Assembly (NCBI RefSeq): GCF_000283155.1
Contig: NW_004454229.1
Coordinates: forward strand, 8,440,367 to 8,504,366
Reading direction: 5' to 3'
DNA: 64,000 nt
Origin: Ceratotherium simum simum
Taxonomy: Eukaryota; Chordata; Mammalia; Perissodactyla; Rhinocerotidae
In this document: piece after piece, positions 54,185-64,000 of the stretch
How positions within the stretch are numbered: position 1 is the stretch's first letter
Layout of the letters: each line of letters begins with the position of its first letter
Position numbers and translations under genes: made by a program
Notes under the pieces: generated by a model
The model's input: the letters and a program-made list of their open reading frames with translations, nothing else
Databases searched by the model: none
Told to the model about the DNA's origin: nothing

Positions 54185-55185
54185 GGCAAGATCTGGCCCT
54201 GCCTTCAGGGGCTTCACAGTCTGGTAGGAAAGACAGACAAGAAAGCAGACAATTACAATATATGATACATGCTGTGATGGGGGAAGCACAAAGGGGTCAC
54301 TGGAGCTAGAGGAGGGGTCCGACCGAGCCTGGGGGTATCACATAAGGCTCCTTGGAGGAAGTGGGTATGGAGTAACAAAGTAATCCTGGCTGAAGCACCA
54401 GTAGTGGGAACGCTTTGGAGAGAGAAAGAGGCCGGTGCCTGTGAATAATGGAGAGAAGTGAGAACATGGAGTGTACGGGGGGAGACCAGCTGGGGCAGAG
54501 CAGACAGGCCCTGTAAGCTGTCTCAGACAGGGTCCCAGCAGGAAAGAGACGCATACTCACCTGAGCCATTCAAGAAAGGAAACTTACACAGAGGGAGGAC
54601 AGGGAACAGGACAGGCAATAATGGCTGCTGCAGTGCTCATGGGCTAGTGACCATTCATTACCACCCTGAAGCCTGAGGGGGCAAGAGAGGGCATGTGGGG
54701 AAGACTGCCGGAGGAGCCACAGACTCTGGTAGAGGGACACAGTCCTCCATGGGAACTGGGCAGGAGAGAAGCGGGAGGCAAATGTTCTGACCACTCTCCT
54801 CCTCCCCTCCCTTCTCTTGGGGCTTCATTGGCTGAACCCAACTGGAAACAAGAACCTAAGTGGGACCATCGACACACTCAACACGGATCAGGGTCCTGGG
54901 GCCCAGGGCAGGATGGAGAAGGGAGGATGGGGGCCCTGCAGGGGCAATCAGAAGACGTCCTTGTACAGGAGTTTGTTCTTTATGCTGAGGACAGTGGGGA
55001 GCCACTGTAGTGACACTACCAAATCTCCATTTTAGAAAGATGGCTCTGACTGCAATGTGAAGGAAAACGAAAGTAGCTTGTGAGGCTGGAGGCAGGGAGA
55101 CCAGTTAAGAGGCTGTGGCAGATGCCCTGGTGGGAGGGGTGTGGGCCTGGACCATGGCAGCAGTGTTTAGGGTGAAAAGATTCCG
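54185..55185 (-). mobile_element. LINE2 (L2) parts with an unclassified block between
   Basis: 54185-54480: 'ttcaggggcttcacagtctg', 'ggtaggaaagacagacaaga', 'acataaggctccttggagga'. 54950-55185: 'gacagtggggagccactgta', 'ttagaaagatggctctgact', 'ggagaccagttaagaggctg'. Both are L2 minus strand in consistent order. The 54481-54949 sequence between them ('gggtcccagcaggaaagaga') may be a later insertion of a family I cannot name. Confidence 0.75.
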
Positions 55186-55374
55186 ACAGGTTATTAGGTA
55201 AAGCCTTCCCAAACCTCAGGAAGCTGCAAACCTTTCCTGTTCCTGTTCTCCCACCTCCACTGTAACACACACACACGTGCACACGCACCACAACAGCACC
55301 ACTCCATGTGCCCTGGTGCTGTCACAGGCTGTACCCTCCGCCCCTCTGATTCAGATTCAACCAACACTTGTCGA

Positions 55375-55585
55375 GCTGCCCTGGTGTGGCTGACACTGCA
55401 GGGTGTTCTCACCATGTTATTTCATTCATACGCTTCACACATCTGTGGTCTGGACACTGTGCTCTCATCTTAGAGACGAGCAACTTGAAGGTCAGACAAA
55501 TCCAGAGACTTGTTCTACAGTGAGTAAGCGGCATAGCCAGGACTTGACCCCCAGTCTGCCTGGCCCTGTCTGACCGGGGCTCATC
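55375..55585 (-). mobile_element. MIR SINE
   Basis: 'gctctcatcttagagacgag', 'atagccaggacttgaccccc', 'agtctgcctggccctgtctg'. Confidence 0.7.
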
Positions 55586-55919
55586 TGCCCTGACTGTCCA
55601 CGGAGTAGACCACCTCCTCTCTCCCTCCTTTCTCTTGCCCTCCCCTCTTTCCTGCCATGAGACCTCCCCGTCTTACACTTTGACCCCACAGGATTTCCTT
55701 GGTGAGAGGCATCCTCCCCTGTGGGGTCCTCAATAGACAGAGTTGGATGACGTCATATCCCCACTGCCATAGGAAGCCTGGAGCATTGCTGGAGCCTCGC
55801 AGGCCTGCAATCCTCACATTGGAAGGTCTGCTCCTCCCACCCTCCCGAACAGAGGGCACTGCCTGCTGTGGACTGGGGGAGTCACAGTCATGGTCACACC
55901 TGTAGGGCACTTCCTTTAG
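55586..55919. other. No recognised feature
   Basis: A minus-strand frame (55581-55940) and others overlap here without domains. Confidence 0.4.
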
Positions 55920-56095
55920 GCCACGCACTCTTCGTCCCAAAACCGCATGTGGTGTGTACTCTGAGTACTCCCATTGTACAGATGAGAAGACTGAGGCACA
56001 GAGAGTTTAAATAAATTGCCTAAGGACACAAAGACGGTGAGCAGCAAGGCTGGATCAGAGCTCACGCAGGGAAGCTCCAGCATCTGTTCACTGAC
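55920..56095 (-). mobile_element. MIR SINE
   Basis: 'ctcccattgtacagatgaga', 'agactgaggcacagagagtt', 'ttgcctaaggacacaaagac'. Confidence 0.88.
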
Positions 56096-56124
56096 CTCCT
56101 CATACGCTTTTTGCCTGAGATGGA

Positions 56125-56280
56125 AAGCCCCAAAGCACATCCAGTACTACTTCCCATCTTGAAAATAAAGAAAATGAGGCCCCAAGAGAGAGAATGACTT
56201 GCCCATGTCAGTGACAAAGCCTGGACTAGACTCCGGAGCCCGACTCCCGGTCCAGTGCTCGTCCCACCTCCTGGCACTGC
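56125..56280 (-). mobile_element. MIR SINE
   Basis: 'tgaggccccaagagagagaa', 'tgacttgcccatgtcagtga', 'ctcccggtccagtgctcgtc'. Second minus MIR in a row. Confidence 0.8.
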
Positions 56281-57259
56281 ACCTCCTCGAGCTTCCTTCC
56301 CAAAGCACTGCGTGCCCCTGGCTGGAATAGGCTGTTTCTCTCTATTATGCTGGAGTGATCACTCCCTCCAGGAAGACAGTTTACGGGACATTAGAGTCTC
56401 TTACTAATGATCTATATTCCTCGCATCCAAACTGGAGCGTGGCCAGTATTCCAAGCAACTCCTTGCAGGAGTCGAGAAGCTTTTGGCTGGGGAATAACCA
56501 AAGCCAAATGTTTCCAGAGGCAGGAAAACCCCTAGGGTCCCATTCCTCAGCTCCTCCTCAGTCCACAAGGGGGTTGTTCTGCAGCCAATGGAAGATATTC
56601 TCTTTTCTTCCTGAGACTCTCTTGGATGACACCTGGTGAGCCTGGGGTGTCACCCTCAGCCCATAATTATTCTATTGATGAAAACCTTTAGGATGGGAAA
56701 TGTCTCCATCCAAAAACTCTGCACTGAACCAACAGGGAAACTGAGGCCAGCAAGGACACTAGGCCAGCTCCAAGTCACAGCAGGGTGAGCGCAGCCAGGG
56801 ACAGGCTGGAAACCCCACCTGACCACTCCGAATCCTGTTTCTTTCCCCCACAACTTGTAAGGTCTCCCCAGCACTTGGTTTGCCCAGAGGACATACTTAC
56901 TGAAAGTGTTTTCTATTATTCTTAAAATTCTAAACAGTTGTAGATGTCCTTTCAAAAACATGTTTGTAGAAATAAAGAAAAACAGTTCAGGGAATAACAT
57001 CTCCCTCGTCCCTTACTTAATCTGTTTACTCAGGATTCCTGGGCCAATGACCAAGCTGTCCCCTGCCCTCCCCTTGGGGGCTTGAAGGAGGTAAATTTAG
57101 GACATATCAATGAGTTCAATGAACTGATTTTTGTGAAGTGCTTCAGTTTACACAGCATTTATATGTTACAGTTTACAATAGCTGTGAGGTAAACGCATGC
57201 CTATTGCAAGAGAGGCTGTGCGGCCTGGCCGGGTCTCTGCTGGACACTGAGTGAGGTAA
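56281..57259. other. Mostly unassigned, weak MIR piece inside
   Basis: 56730-56825 ('aactgaggccagcaaggaca', 'agtcacagcagggtgagcgc') may be a minus-strand MIR. The rest, including a minus frame of 114 codons at 56656-57000, has no recognised content. Confidence 0.4.
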
Positions 57260-57440
57260 ACCTAGGCCTGGGTCCCAGCCCAACACACACCAGCTGCGTG
57301 AGCTCAGGCCAGCTTTTGATCTGCTCTAATCCTCTATTTTCTGTATTTATAAAACAGCCATCATACCCACCTCGCAGATTTGTTGGGAAGATTGAATGAG
57401 ATGAGGCGCCCAGCACATTATGGCTCTTGGTAGCGTTAGC
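57260..57440 (+). mobile_element. MIR SINE
   Basis: 'accagctgcgtgagctcagg', 'cctcgcagatttgttgggaa', 'gattgaatgagatgaggcgc', 'cagcacattatggctcttgg'. Confidence 0.8.
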
Positions 57441-57579
57441 AATGGTTATCAGTGTACTGTCCTCTGCCAGGGACCACCTTACCCAAGAAGTTACTTAACC
57501 CTGGGGTTTGTCATCCCAATACAGGCAGAAAGTATAAATGAGCATCAGAGGGTTTGCTGGACGCCAGACGGCAAACCTA

Positions 57580-57860
57580 CAGTGGGAGCTAGATACGCTC
57601 AGGATTGGCACATAACCCCGGTTAACCTAATCAGAGTGAACCCAGGTCTTGTGCGGGAGCTACAGGGAAGATGCACTATTTTTTTCTGCTGAATGTGAAC
57701 CTGGAGAAGGTAGGCCTGGAGGTGCTGGCCGCCATCTTGCCACTGAAAATGAAGCCAGCGTGGAGGAAAGGAGACCTGAGAGAGGAAGAGACGGGGTCTT
57801 GATGACATCATTTGAGCCCTCCCTTCAGAAGTTCTGCCCCCGGACATTTAAACTGTATGA
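57580..57860. mobile_element. Probable old interspersed repeat, family not named
   Basis: 'ttaacctaatcagagtgaac', 'tgctggccgccatcttgcca', 'cttgatgacatcatttgagc' recall the same widespread repeat as 22240-22500. The 116-codon frame through it is not credited. Confidence 0.4.
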
Positions 57861-58019
57861 ACCACTGTGTCCTACTTTGGGTAGGGGAGAGTGTCTATTA
57901 CTTACAAGTGAAAGAATCCTACAGATTCTCCCACCGGCTTCAAGTGTTGTTGAAAGATCAAGAGAGACACTATCCTGCTGGGTGAGGAGGGTTGGCTGAG
58001 GCCACTGGAATGAGATACA

Positions 58020-58140
58020 CAGGGCACTTCAGGGACTTGTGGGAATGTTCTATTCTTAAACTGAAGAGTGGGTATGTAGGTGTTTCTTGTGCTATTCTTT
58101 GTGCCTTGCACTTATGAAATATCTCGCAATATATTTTTTT
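58020..58140 (+). mobile_element. L1 3' terminus fragment
   Basis: 'gggaatgttctattcttaaa' and 'ccttgcacttatgaaatatc' fit an old L1 3' UTR end. Confidence 0.5.
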
Positions 58141-58149
58141 TAATTCTAC

Positions 58150-58750
58150 CTAAAGAAGTACAGCTTGGAAGAACCTTTCCAGAGACAATTTGGAATACAT
58201 ATAAATTACAACGCACAAATTTATTTGTTAGTTTAATTAATTAAATTGCCAATTTAAAATTCACAAATCTTTTAGCCCTGAAATTCCTCTTCTTATCCTA
58301 AGAAAATATTAAAATATGCACAAACGTTTATGTTCCACACTGTTTATAATTTTCAAAAATTGGAGGGGCTGGCCCCGTGGCTTAGTGGTTAAGTGCGCGT
58401 GCTCCGCTGCTGGCGGCCCAGGTTTGGATCCCGGGCACGCACGGATGCGCACCGCTTGTCCGGCCATGCTGAGGCCGCGTCCCACATACAGCAACTAGAA
58501 GGATGTGCAGCTATGACATACAACTATCTACTGGGGCTTTGAGGGGAAAAAAATAAATAAATAAAATCTTTAAAAAAAAAAACAAAACAAAAATTGGAAA
58601 GAACTTATGAGTTTTATCAACAAAGAATTGAATAAATTAGGGTAAATCCTTCCAGTGGAATATTTATGTAGTCAAGAAAAAGAATATAGTAGATTTTTTA
58701 TGTATTGACAGGGAAAAATATCTATAATATACAGTTAAGTGGAAGGGGTG
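58150..58750 (+). mobile_element. Old L1 (L1M) 3' region, split by an ERE
   Basis: Left 58150-58364: 'agagacaatttggaatacat', 'tagccctgaaattcctcttc', 'ttatcctaagaaaatattaa'. Right 58588-58750: 'ttggaaagaacttatgagtt', 'ggtaaatccttccagtggaa'. A further piece resumes at 59215. Confidence 0.7.
58365..58587 (+). mobile_element. ERE SINE (tRNA-derived), 'CTGGGGCTTT' tail class
   Basis: Starts 'ggggctggccccgtggctta', B-box-like 'ggtttggatcccgg', then 'catgctgaggccgcgtccca' and 'ctactggggctttgagggga', tail (AAAT)n plus A-run. A perfect 11-bp duplication 'caaaaattgga' flanks it at 58354-58364 and 58588-58598. Inserted in an L1 of the same strand. Confidence 0.97.
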
Positions 58751-58759
58751 GGGAGAACT

Positions 58760-59215
58760 GTGTATCATTTGGAAATTGCATCCAGGTTCCAGTAACAGAA
58801 GACCTCATCACAGTGGGCTTAAAACCACAGGGAATTATTCTCCCATGTGAAAGATGGCCTGAAGAAGAACAGTTGGGGCTGGTGTGGCTATTCCTTTAAG
58901 TTAGCAATGACTTGGACACTTCCTTCTGGTCTCCAATGTGTGGCCTCCATCCTAAGGGTCCCCTCATGGCCTAAGATGACTGCTGAAACTGGTCCTTCAC
59001 GTCTGTTTTGTAGGCCAGAAGGAGGGAAGACAAAAGGGTAGAAAGACACACCTCCCATTTGAATTAGCCTCTCTTAAGTAACCTTCTCGGTGCAGGACAA
59101 CCTGTCTGCTTATAGGCTTTTGGCTAGAACTTAGCCACATGCACACACCTCGCTGGAATGGAGGCTGGGAAATGTAGTCTTTATTCCAGGTGGCAATGTG
59201 CTCAGCTAAAAATCA
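58760..59215. mobile_element. Probable old interspersed repeat, family not named
   Basis: 'agtgggcttaaaaccacagg', 'ctccaatgtgtggcctccat', 'ctagaacttagccacatgca' and 'ggaggctgggaaatgtagtc' match the order at 35105-35530. It appears to be inserted in the L1 3' region. Confidence 0.5.
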
Positions 59216-59410
59216 AGATTTTGTACGATGTTGTGTGAGTGTGTAAGTAGATTGCAACATATATGTTTATGTGAGTACAGAGTAAAGTCTGGAAGCATAT
59301 ACACCTAACAAAAAGTGGTTACGTCTGGGAAGTCAAATTAGAGAGTATTCTTTCACTTGCTACTGAATATCCTCCCGAATTAATAAAATTATTTTCAACC
59401 AACCGATATT
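59216..59410 (+). mobile_element. Old L1 (L1M) 3' UTR continuation
   Basis: 'gtggttacgtctgggaagtc', 'aggattaataaaattatttt'-like end ('cgaattaataaaattatttt'), consistent with the L1 left of it. Confidence 0.6.
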
Positions 59411-59724
59411 ATTTTTAGAATCAGAAAAAAAAAACAGATATCTCAACTCTTAAGAAAAAAGAGAGAATGATGTTCAAGTCCTATAATGTGAACTTCAGGG
59501 TGCATTATGTAATTAGCAACAGTATCCCATGTCAGGGTTTGAGTGCGTGCACTTATTAGGCACTCTTACAGTCTTCAGAGTATGACAGACATTGAAAAAG
59601 AAAAAGGCCAGACACAGTGGACACGAAAACCTCTTTTCTGATCTAAAGAAATTAGAGTCTACTAATGATACTCTTATCGTGATTCAATGGAGACTTCCTT
59701 TTACAACCATTTCATCTCCCCATG
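59411..59724. other. No recognised feature
   Basis: A-rich at its left end, otherwise nothing recognised. Confidence 0.4.
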
Positions 59725-59965
59725 AGATTCATTCAATAAACATTAATTGAATGCCTACCATGAGCCAGACAATTCATTAGGCCCTTTCAACATTTTCTCA
59801 TTTAATCCTTACCAAAACCCCTGTCAGGCAGATACGATCGTCCCATTTAATAGATAAGGAAACCAAGCCTCAGAGAGATGAAATAAGTTGCTTGACCTAA
59901 TGCGGCTCAACATGAGATCTGTCTGACTTCAGAGTTCATCCTTTTTCTCCTCCACTGGGGGGTGC
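59725..59965 (-). mobile_element. MIR SINE
   Basis: 'attcattcaataaacattaa', 'gaatgcctaccatgagccag', 'tctcatttaatccttaccaa', 'aaaccaagcctcagagagat'. Nearly full length, including the L2-like tail. Confidence 0.93.
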
Positions 59966-60419
59966 CTTGAAGCTGAATCAGCCCCGGCCCCTCCTCTGGA
60001 GCCAGTGGATGATAAATGGTAAATAATCCTCACCCGAGTTCCCGGTCTCGTACCTTAGGAGCCTCCGAGTCTAAGGCTTTCTAAAATTAGGTCGATCGCT
60101 TCCTTCCTCACCTCTAGCCAGTTTTAAATACAGGCTCTCCTGTGCATCTTCCTCACACTCTGACATTTCCTCTGCACCGCGTGGACCATCAGACCAGCAG
60201 GATTTTTCCTATTGCCCCCGCAGCTTCCTCTGGGGGGCTGATTTGTTACTCATTTTGGACCCGGTTTTCCTGTGAACTTGTTAATGGTCCTCCTTACCTA
60301 GCCGTCAGCTCTGACGCAAGTCAGGAGGAGCCTCCATGCTTTAGTCACCCCTCAGGGATAGGGCACTGGGTGTCAGGCAGCCCCTTCTATGTGACCTGGA
60401 CTGAGTTTCCCGGCAGCAG
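59966..60419. other. No recognised feature
   Basis: A plus-strand frame of 102 codons (60142-60450) is open without domain. No repeat recognised. Confidence 0.4.
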
Positions 60420-60625
60420 CGGGTGTGGTGGAGAGAGCTTGGGCTTTTGACCCAGACAGACTCGGGGTTGAATCTTAGCTGGGCAGCATTTCTGAGTCAT
60501 GGTTTCCTTATTTCTAAAATGCAGGTGATAATACATCTTTTCCATGCTGCATGTGAGGGCTAAATGAGATAATATAAGTATTTTATTGCCCAGGGCCTGG
60601 GAATTGTTTACTAGTATTTAATATT
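60420..60625 (+). mobile_element. MIR SINE
   Basis: 'ggtgtggtggagagagcttg', 'agactcggggttgaatctta', 'gagggctaaatgagataata'. Confidence 0.88.
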
Positions 60626-60737
60626 TAATAACTTTTGTTATTTATCTTCCTTCCAGTTTTCTTGATTGAAAATGCCCTCAAATTTTCACTTTATACCCAA
60701 AGAATATTAACATGTATTATAATTATGCCAACAACGA

Positions 60738-60970
60738 CATACCATAATAGTTAAAAGCACAGATTCTAGGCCAGACTGCCTGAGTTTGAATCTCTGCTCC
60801 ACCACTTAGAAGCTATGCGACTTGGGCATTTACTTAAACCTTCTGAACCTCAGTTTCCTCAACTGCAAAATGAGTTTAATGATGGTACCTATGTCAGGTG
60901 TTAAATCACTTAGAATAATGCCTCACTCATTGTAAGCACTCAATTTGCGTGAGCTATTATTATTATTACC
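60738..60970 (+). mobile_element. MIR SINE, full length
   Basis: 'aatagttaaaagcacagatt', 'gcctgagtttgaatctctgc', 'tctgaacctcagtttcctca', 'actgcaaaatgagtttaatg', 'gtaagcactcaatttgcgtg'. One of the best-preserved MIRs here. Confidence 0.95.
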
Positions 60971-60971
60971 A

Positions 60972-61195
60972 TGCCTTGAGCTCTTGCTAAATGGCAGGCT
61001 CTGTGTTAAACTCTCATGCATTCTCTCTTGTTTTCACAATAACATAGGTCATACCATCCCCACCTTCAAGCTGGGGAAACTGAGATTCACAGTGGGAGGA
61101 TGGCTTACCCTGGATCCCACAGCTAGCAGGTGGCAGAGGTTGGATTCACGTCAGGCAGTCAACAGTAGAGCCCTTTTCACTCCACTATGAGGTTA
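60972..61195 (-). mobile_element. MIR SINE, full length
   Basis: 'aaatggcaggctctgtgtta', 'ccaccttcaagctggggaaa', 'tggatcccacagctagcagg', 'tggcagaggttggattcacg'. It lies directly tail to tail with the plus-strand MIR at 60738-60970. Confidence 0.93.
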
Positions 61196-61844
61196 TCTCC
61201 CTCTGACTTCCAGCTCATTCTCCAAGGAGCCCCCTTGGCTCCTTTGCAACTTCCTATCCTGATATCTCAGGGACATTTCCACATTAATCTTGGTTTCCTT
61301 TGCTATTTATCTTCTGCTACTTTGCCCACACTATATCACAAGGGTTGGTTAATCAGAACTTGTGTCTCAGTGGTTCTGACCGTAAAGGAAATGTCCCAGA
61401 ACCCCTGCCAACCCGTCCCTAATCTTAGCTCATAAATGATAAGCTGTTTATCAGAGGGCAGAAGGCAGCCTATTGTTGGGATATAAAGGAAAGATGACCA
61501 GGTTAGAGGGCTGAGCACAAGATGTGAGCCTCCAGGACCTGCTGAGTAAGCTGGTGTGCATGTGGCCCTTGGTAAACAGGATGATGATGGCGGCCGAAAC
61601 TGCTGACACTCAGCTCTGCTGTGCTGTGAAATGAGTCTTCCAGGATAGTCACGCATCCGTCTAACAAGCAGTGGAAATTAAAATCATAGCAGCTACCTCT
61701 GATTGAGTGCTCCCCATGTGCTAAGGAGGAGGTATACATACCTCTTGGGCATCAGCTCTTACCAGTCTCTGCCATGCTCTTGAAGCTCCAAGAATCCCAA
61801 ACAACCCAGAGCCCCCCACAGGCACCATGCTAATTCTTGCCTTT
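61196..61844. other. Mostly unassigned, weak MIR piece inside
   Basis: 61680-61760 ('gattgagtgctccccatgtg') could be the start of a minus-strand MIR. No gene recognised. Confidence 0.4.
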
Positions 61845-62675
61845 GTGCCTTTATCCATTCATCCCTTCATTCAACAAATATATTCTGACTATCTACTGTG
61901 TGTCTTTTGTGGGCTGAATTGTGTCCCTCTAAAATTCCTATCTTGAGGTCCTAATCCCCAGTACCTCAGAATGTAATCTTACTTGGAAATAGGGTCATTG
62001 CAGATGTAATTAGTTGAGGTTATACCAGAATAGGGTGGGCTCCTAATCCTATACGAATTGTGTCCTTGTAAAAGGGGGAAATTTGGACACAGACACACAC
62101 ACACAGAGGTAATGCCACATGAAGATGAAGGCAGAGAGCAATGTGACGTGTCTACAAGACAAGGGACACCCAAGATTACCAGCAAACCACCAGAAGCTGG
62201 GAGAACGACATGGAACTGATTCTTCCTCATAGCCCTCAGAAGGAACCAACCCTGCTGACACTTTGTTCTCAGACATCTAGCTTCCAGAAACATGAGAAAA
62301 TAAATTTCTGTTGCTCGTGCCACCCAGTCTATAGTACCTTATTGTGGCAGCCCTAGCAATCTTAACACGGCGTCAGACTCAAAGCGATGGGGATCCACCC
62401 TGAGCAGGACGGATGAGGTCACTGCCCACACTGAGCTTACATTCCAACAGGGAAGACAGGCTGTAAGTACACAAAAATATATATCATATGATTTCAGGTC
62501 ATGATCTGTGATATAAAGGAAACTAAAGCAGGTTAAAGGGATAGAGAGTGACCAAGACGCTCAGAGAAAATGCCTGTGAGGAGGTGACATTTTGAGCAGA
62601 GGCCTGAAAGACGTGAGGGCGCAAGCCATGAGAAGCTATGGAGAGAGAACATTCCACGCTGGCCCCTCTGTCTGG
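61845..62675 (-). mobile_element. LINE2 (L2), split by an MLT1 LTR
   Basis: 61845-61907: 'cttcattcaacaaatatatt', 'gactatctactgtgtgtc'. 62368-62675: 'acactgagcttacattccaa', 'cagggaagacaggctgtaag', 'tgaggaggtgacattttgag', 'cagaggcctgaaagacgtga'. The parts are consecutive in L2. Confidence 0.88.
61908..62367 (+). mobile_element. MLT1-type LTR (MaLR)
   Basis: 'gggctgaattgtgtccctct', 'ggtcctaatccccagtacct', 'cttggaaatagggtcattgc', 'gaaaataaatttctgttgct' (with the AATAAA signal) and 'gccacccagtctatagtacc' span a full LTR. No clear 5-bp duplication was found, so the ends are approximate. Inside it a short ACACAC run lies at 62093-62106. Confidence 0.93.
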
Positions 62676-62689
62676 AGGATGGTGCACCT

Positions 62690-63005
62690 CTCCTTTGGCC
62701 CACTCCCCACCAACCCTCACACCTGGCTGGCTCATCCTTCAAATCTCGGTTCAGATGCCATCTCCCCCAAGGAGTTTTGCTGACCTCCAGGTTAAGCTAA
62801 CTGCTGCTCTCCTCTGGGCTCCCAAATACCTAGAGTACAGGGCTGACCCTGAACTCTCGCATTGTTTTATAATTTTTTGGTTTGTTTTGTGTCTCTGTGC
62901 CTAGATTGTGCTTTCATAGAGGACAGGACCATGTCTTATTCATTCCTGTATGCCAGTACTCAGCACAGAAACTGGGGAAGATAGGTGTTCAGTACAAGTT
63001 TCTTG
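62690..63005 (+). mobile_element. LINE2 (L2) to the 3' end
   Basis: 'ggctggctcatccttcaaat', 'ctcggttcagatgccatctc', 'atagaggacaggaccatgtc', 'gtatgccagtactcagcaca', 'gataggtgttcagtacaagt'. Confidence 0.85.
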
Positions 63006-63079
63006 GATGGATGTGTGGATGAGTGGATGGACGGACAGATGGACAGATAGATGGATGGGTAGATGGATGGAAGAAGAGG
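63003..63079 (+). repeat. (GGAT)n simple repeat
   Basis: Imperfect 4-mers: 'ggatggatgtgtggatgagt', 'gatagatggatgggtagatg'. Grown from the L2 3' tail. Confidence 0.93.
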
Positions 63080-63084
63080 TGAAT

Positions 63085-63175
63085 AGAATTATGTTTTTTA
63101 TTCCTCACTACAAACTTGTGAGATAGTTACTATTGTGCTCATGATCTGGATGAGGGAATCTGTGTTCACTGACGG
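63085..63175 (-). mobile_element. MIR SINE, weak
   Basis: 'cctcactacaaacttgtgag' and 'gttactattgtgctcatgat' fit reverse MIR; the rest is diverged. Confidence 0.5.
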
Positions 63176-63289
63176 ATCCTGGCTGTTCACACTGACCATG
63201 TTCTAGGCAACAATTCAACTGGCCTGAATTTTGGTGCAGTAGCTGGCTGAGCAAAGTCACCAATTAGGCCCAAGTTCCTTGAAGTGCAT

Positions 63290-63480
63290 AGCCTCTTACA
63301 GATTACACTTTGACATTTCCATTCAATCCTCACAACAGCCTGAAAAGTACGCAAACAGGATAACTGTCCTCATTTGACAGACAGGAAGATCTTGATTCAG
63401 GGAGGTGAACTGAATTGCCCAGGGTCTCACAGTTGGCAAGCAGAGCAACAACTCCTCTCCCACTGCTTTTTCCACTCCTG
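63290..63480 (-). mobile_element. MIR SINE
   Basis: 'ttcaatcctcacaacagcct', 'ctgtcctcatttgacagaca', 'actgaattgcccagggtctc', 'acagttggcaagcagagcaa'. Confidence 0.9.
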
Positions 63481-64000
63481 GTGCTGCCTCCACAACTAAC
63501 TGACCCTCAGAACCATATCCTAGATGCTTGGACATAAGAGGCGCTTTGACTTCATCTAGTTCAACCTCTTACAGAAAAGGAGGAAGGAGGAAGTGGTGAG
63601 AGTTGGCGACTCCATGCTCACTGTCCTCACTCTTGGGCCAGCCCCATTTCACTTGCTCCAAAGAAATACCAGAGAGATGCTGCTCTGTCCAAAGACAACA
63701 GGAAACACCTGCCCTTTAAAATGAAATATATAAAAGCAAAACAAAGAAAGAAAGAAGCCATTATATAGAGATAGCCCTAAAATCCATTTTTCCCTGAGAA
63801 TTGTACTTTCTTCCTCAAAGCCCCTTTCCCTTTAAGACCATAAGCTTTTCTGGAGGATTGAGTTGGAGGAGGACAGAGTGATGATAAATTCACCAACCAC
63901 AGCAGCCCCTTCCATCAGCCCGTTAATGAGAAACACATGGAGGTGGAGAGGAATGAAGGGATGGGCAGAGTTCAAGAAGTTCCTCGCTTTCTGGCGTGGA
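63481..64000. other. No recognised feature
   Basis: A weak MIR-like phrase ('cttacagaaaaggaggaagg') and an A-rich patch at 63735-63755 only. Sequence runs off the window. Confidence 0.4.

Overview
This window is nuclear DNA from a placental mammal. I recognise no intact protein-coding gene, no RNA gene and no CpG island. The open reading frames present are short and uncorrelated with each other. Several of the longer ones run through transposon remnants. Diagnostic elements are tRNA-derived SINEs of the ERE type, known from odd-toed ungulates (horse, rhinoceros, tapir). Six classic copies occur, five with one-base or perfect target-site duplications and one whose tail is interrupted by an assembly gap. 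The head sequence (GGCCCAGGTTCGGATCCCGG type) looks to me more like a rhinoceros version than the horse ERE1 I remember. That species-level inference is weak. The run of exactly 100 N at 34462-34561 shows this is a scaffolded draft assembly.

Layout: 0-6.4 kb holds old MIR and L2 pieces, with an L1 3' end inserted in a MIR. 6.5-8.1 kb has two EREs, one inside an L2 tail. 14.7-15.3 kb is an L1 3' end. 16.4-18.1 kb is the most layered locus: a hAT-Charlie DNA transposon remnant on the minus strand, with a readable piece of transposase, interrupted first by a solo LTR and second by an ERE. 20-24 kb is L2-rich and contains a composite L1 insertion. 25.7-28.4 kb is one long old L1 on the minus strand. 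29.0-29.2 kb is a near-perfect 104-bp tandem duplication. 31.6-36.5 kb alternates L2, MIR and EREs and includes the gap. 37.0-39.05 kb has an inverted pair of L2s, a MER5A and a longer tRNA-derived SINE. 42.4-43.1 kb is the youngest-looking L1, 5'-truncated. 44-64 kb is dominated by MIRs, with two MLT1/MST-type LTRs, a further ERE in an L1 3' end, and two inverted MIR or L2 pairs.

The orderly part of the window is its nesting: young EREs, L1s and LTRs sit inside older L2, MIR and Charlie copies, giving a relative insertion history. Stretches of 1-2 kb without any repeat I can recognise (about 4.9-6.5, 9.6-11.1 and 12.6-14.7 kb) are the places where unrecognised exons or regulatory elements could lie; nothing in them lets me name one. 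Repeat boundaries are by eye and accurate to about 10-30 bases unless a target-site duplication is given. I found no undescribed biological system that the sequence alone can support.
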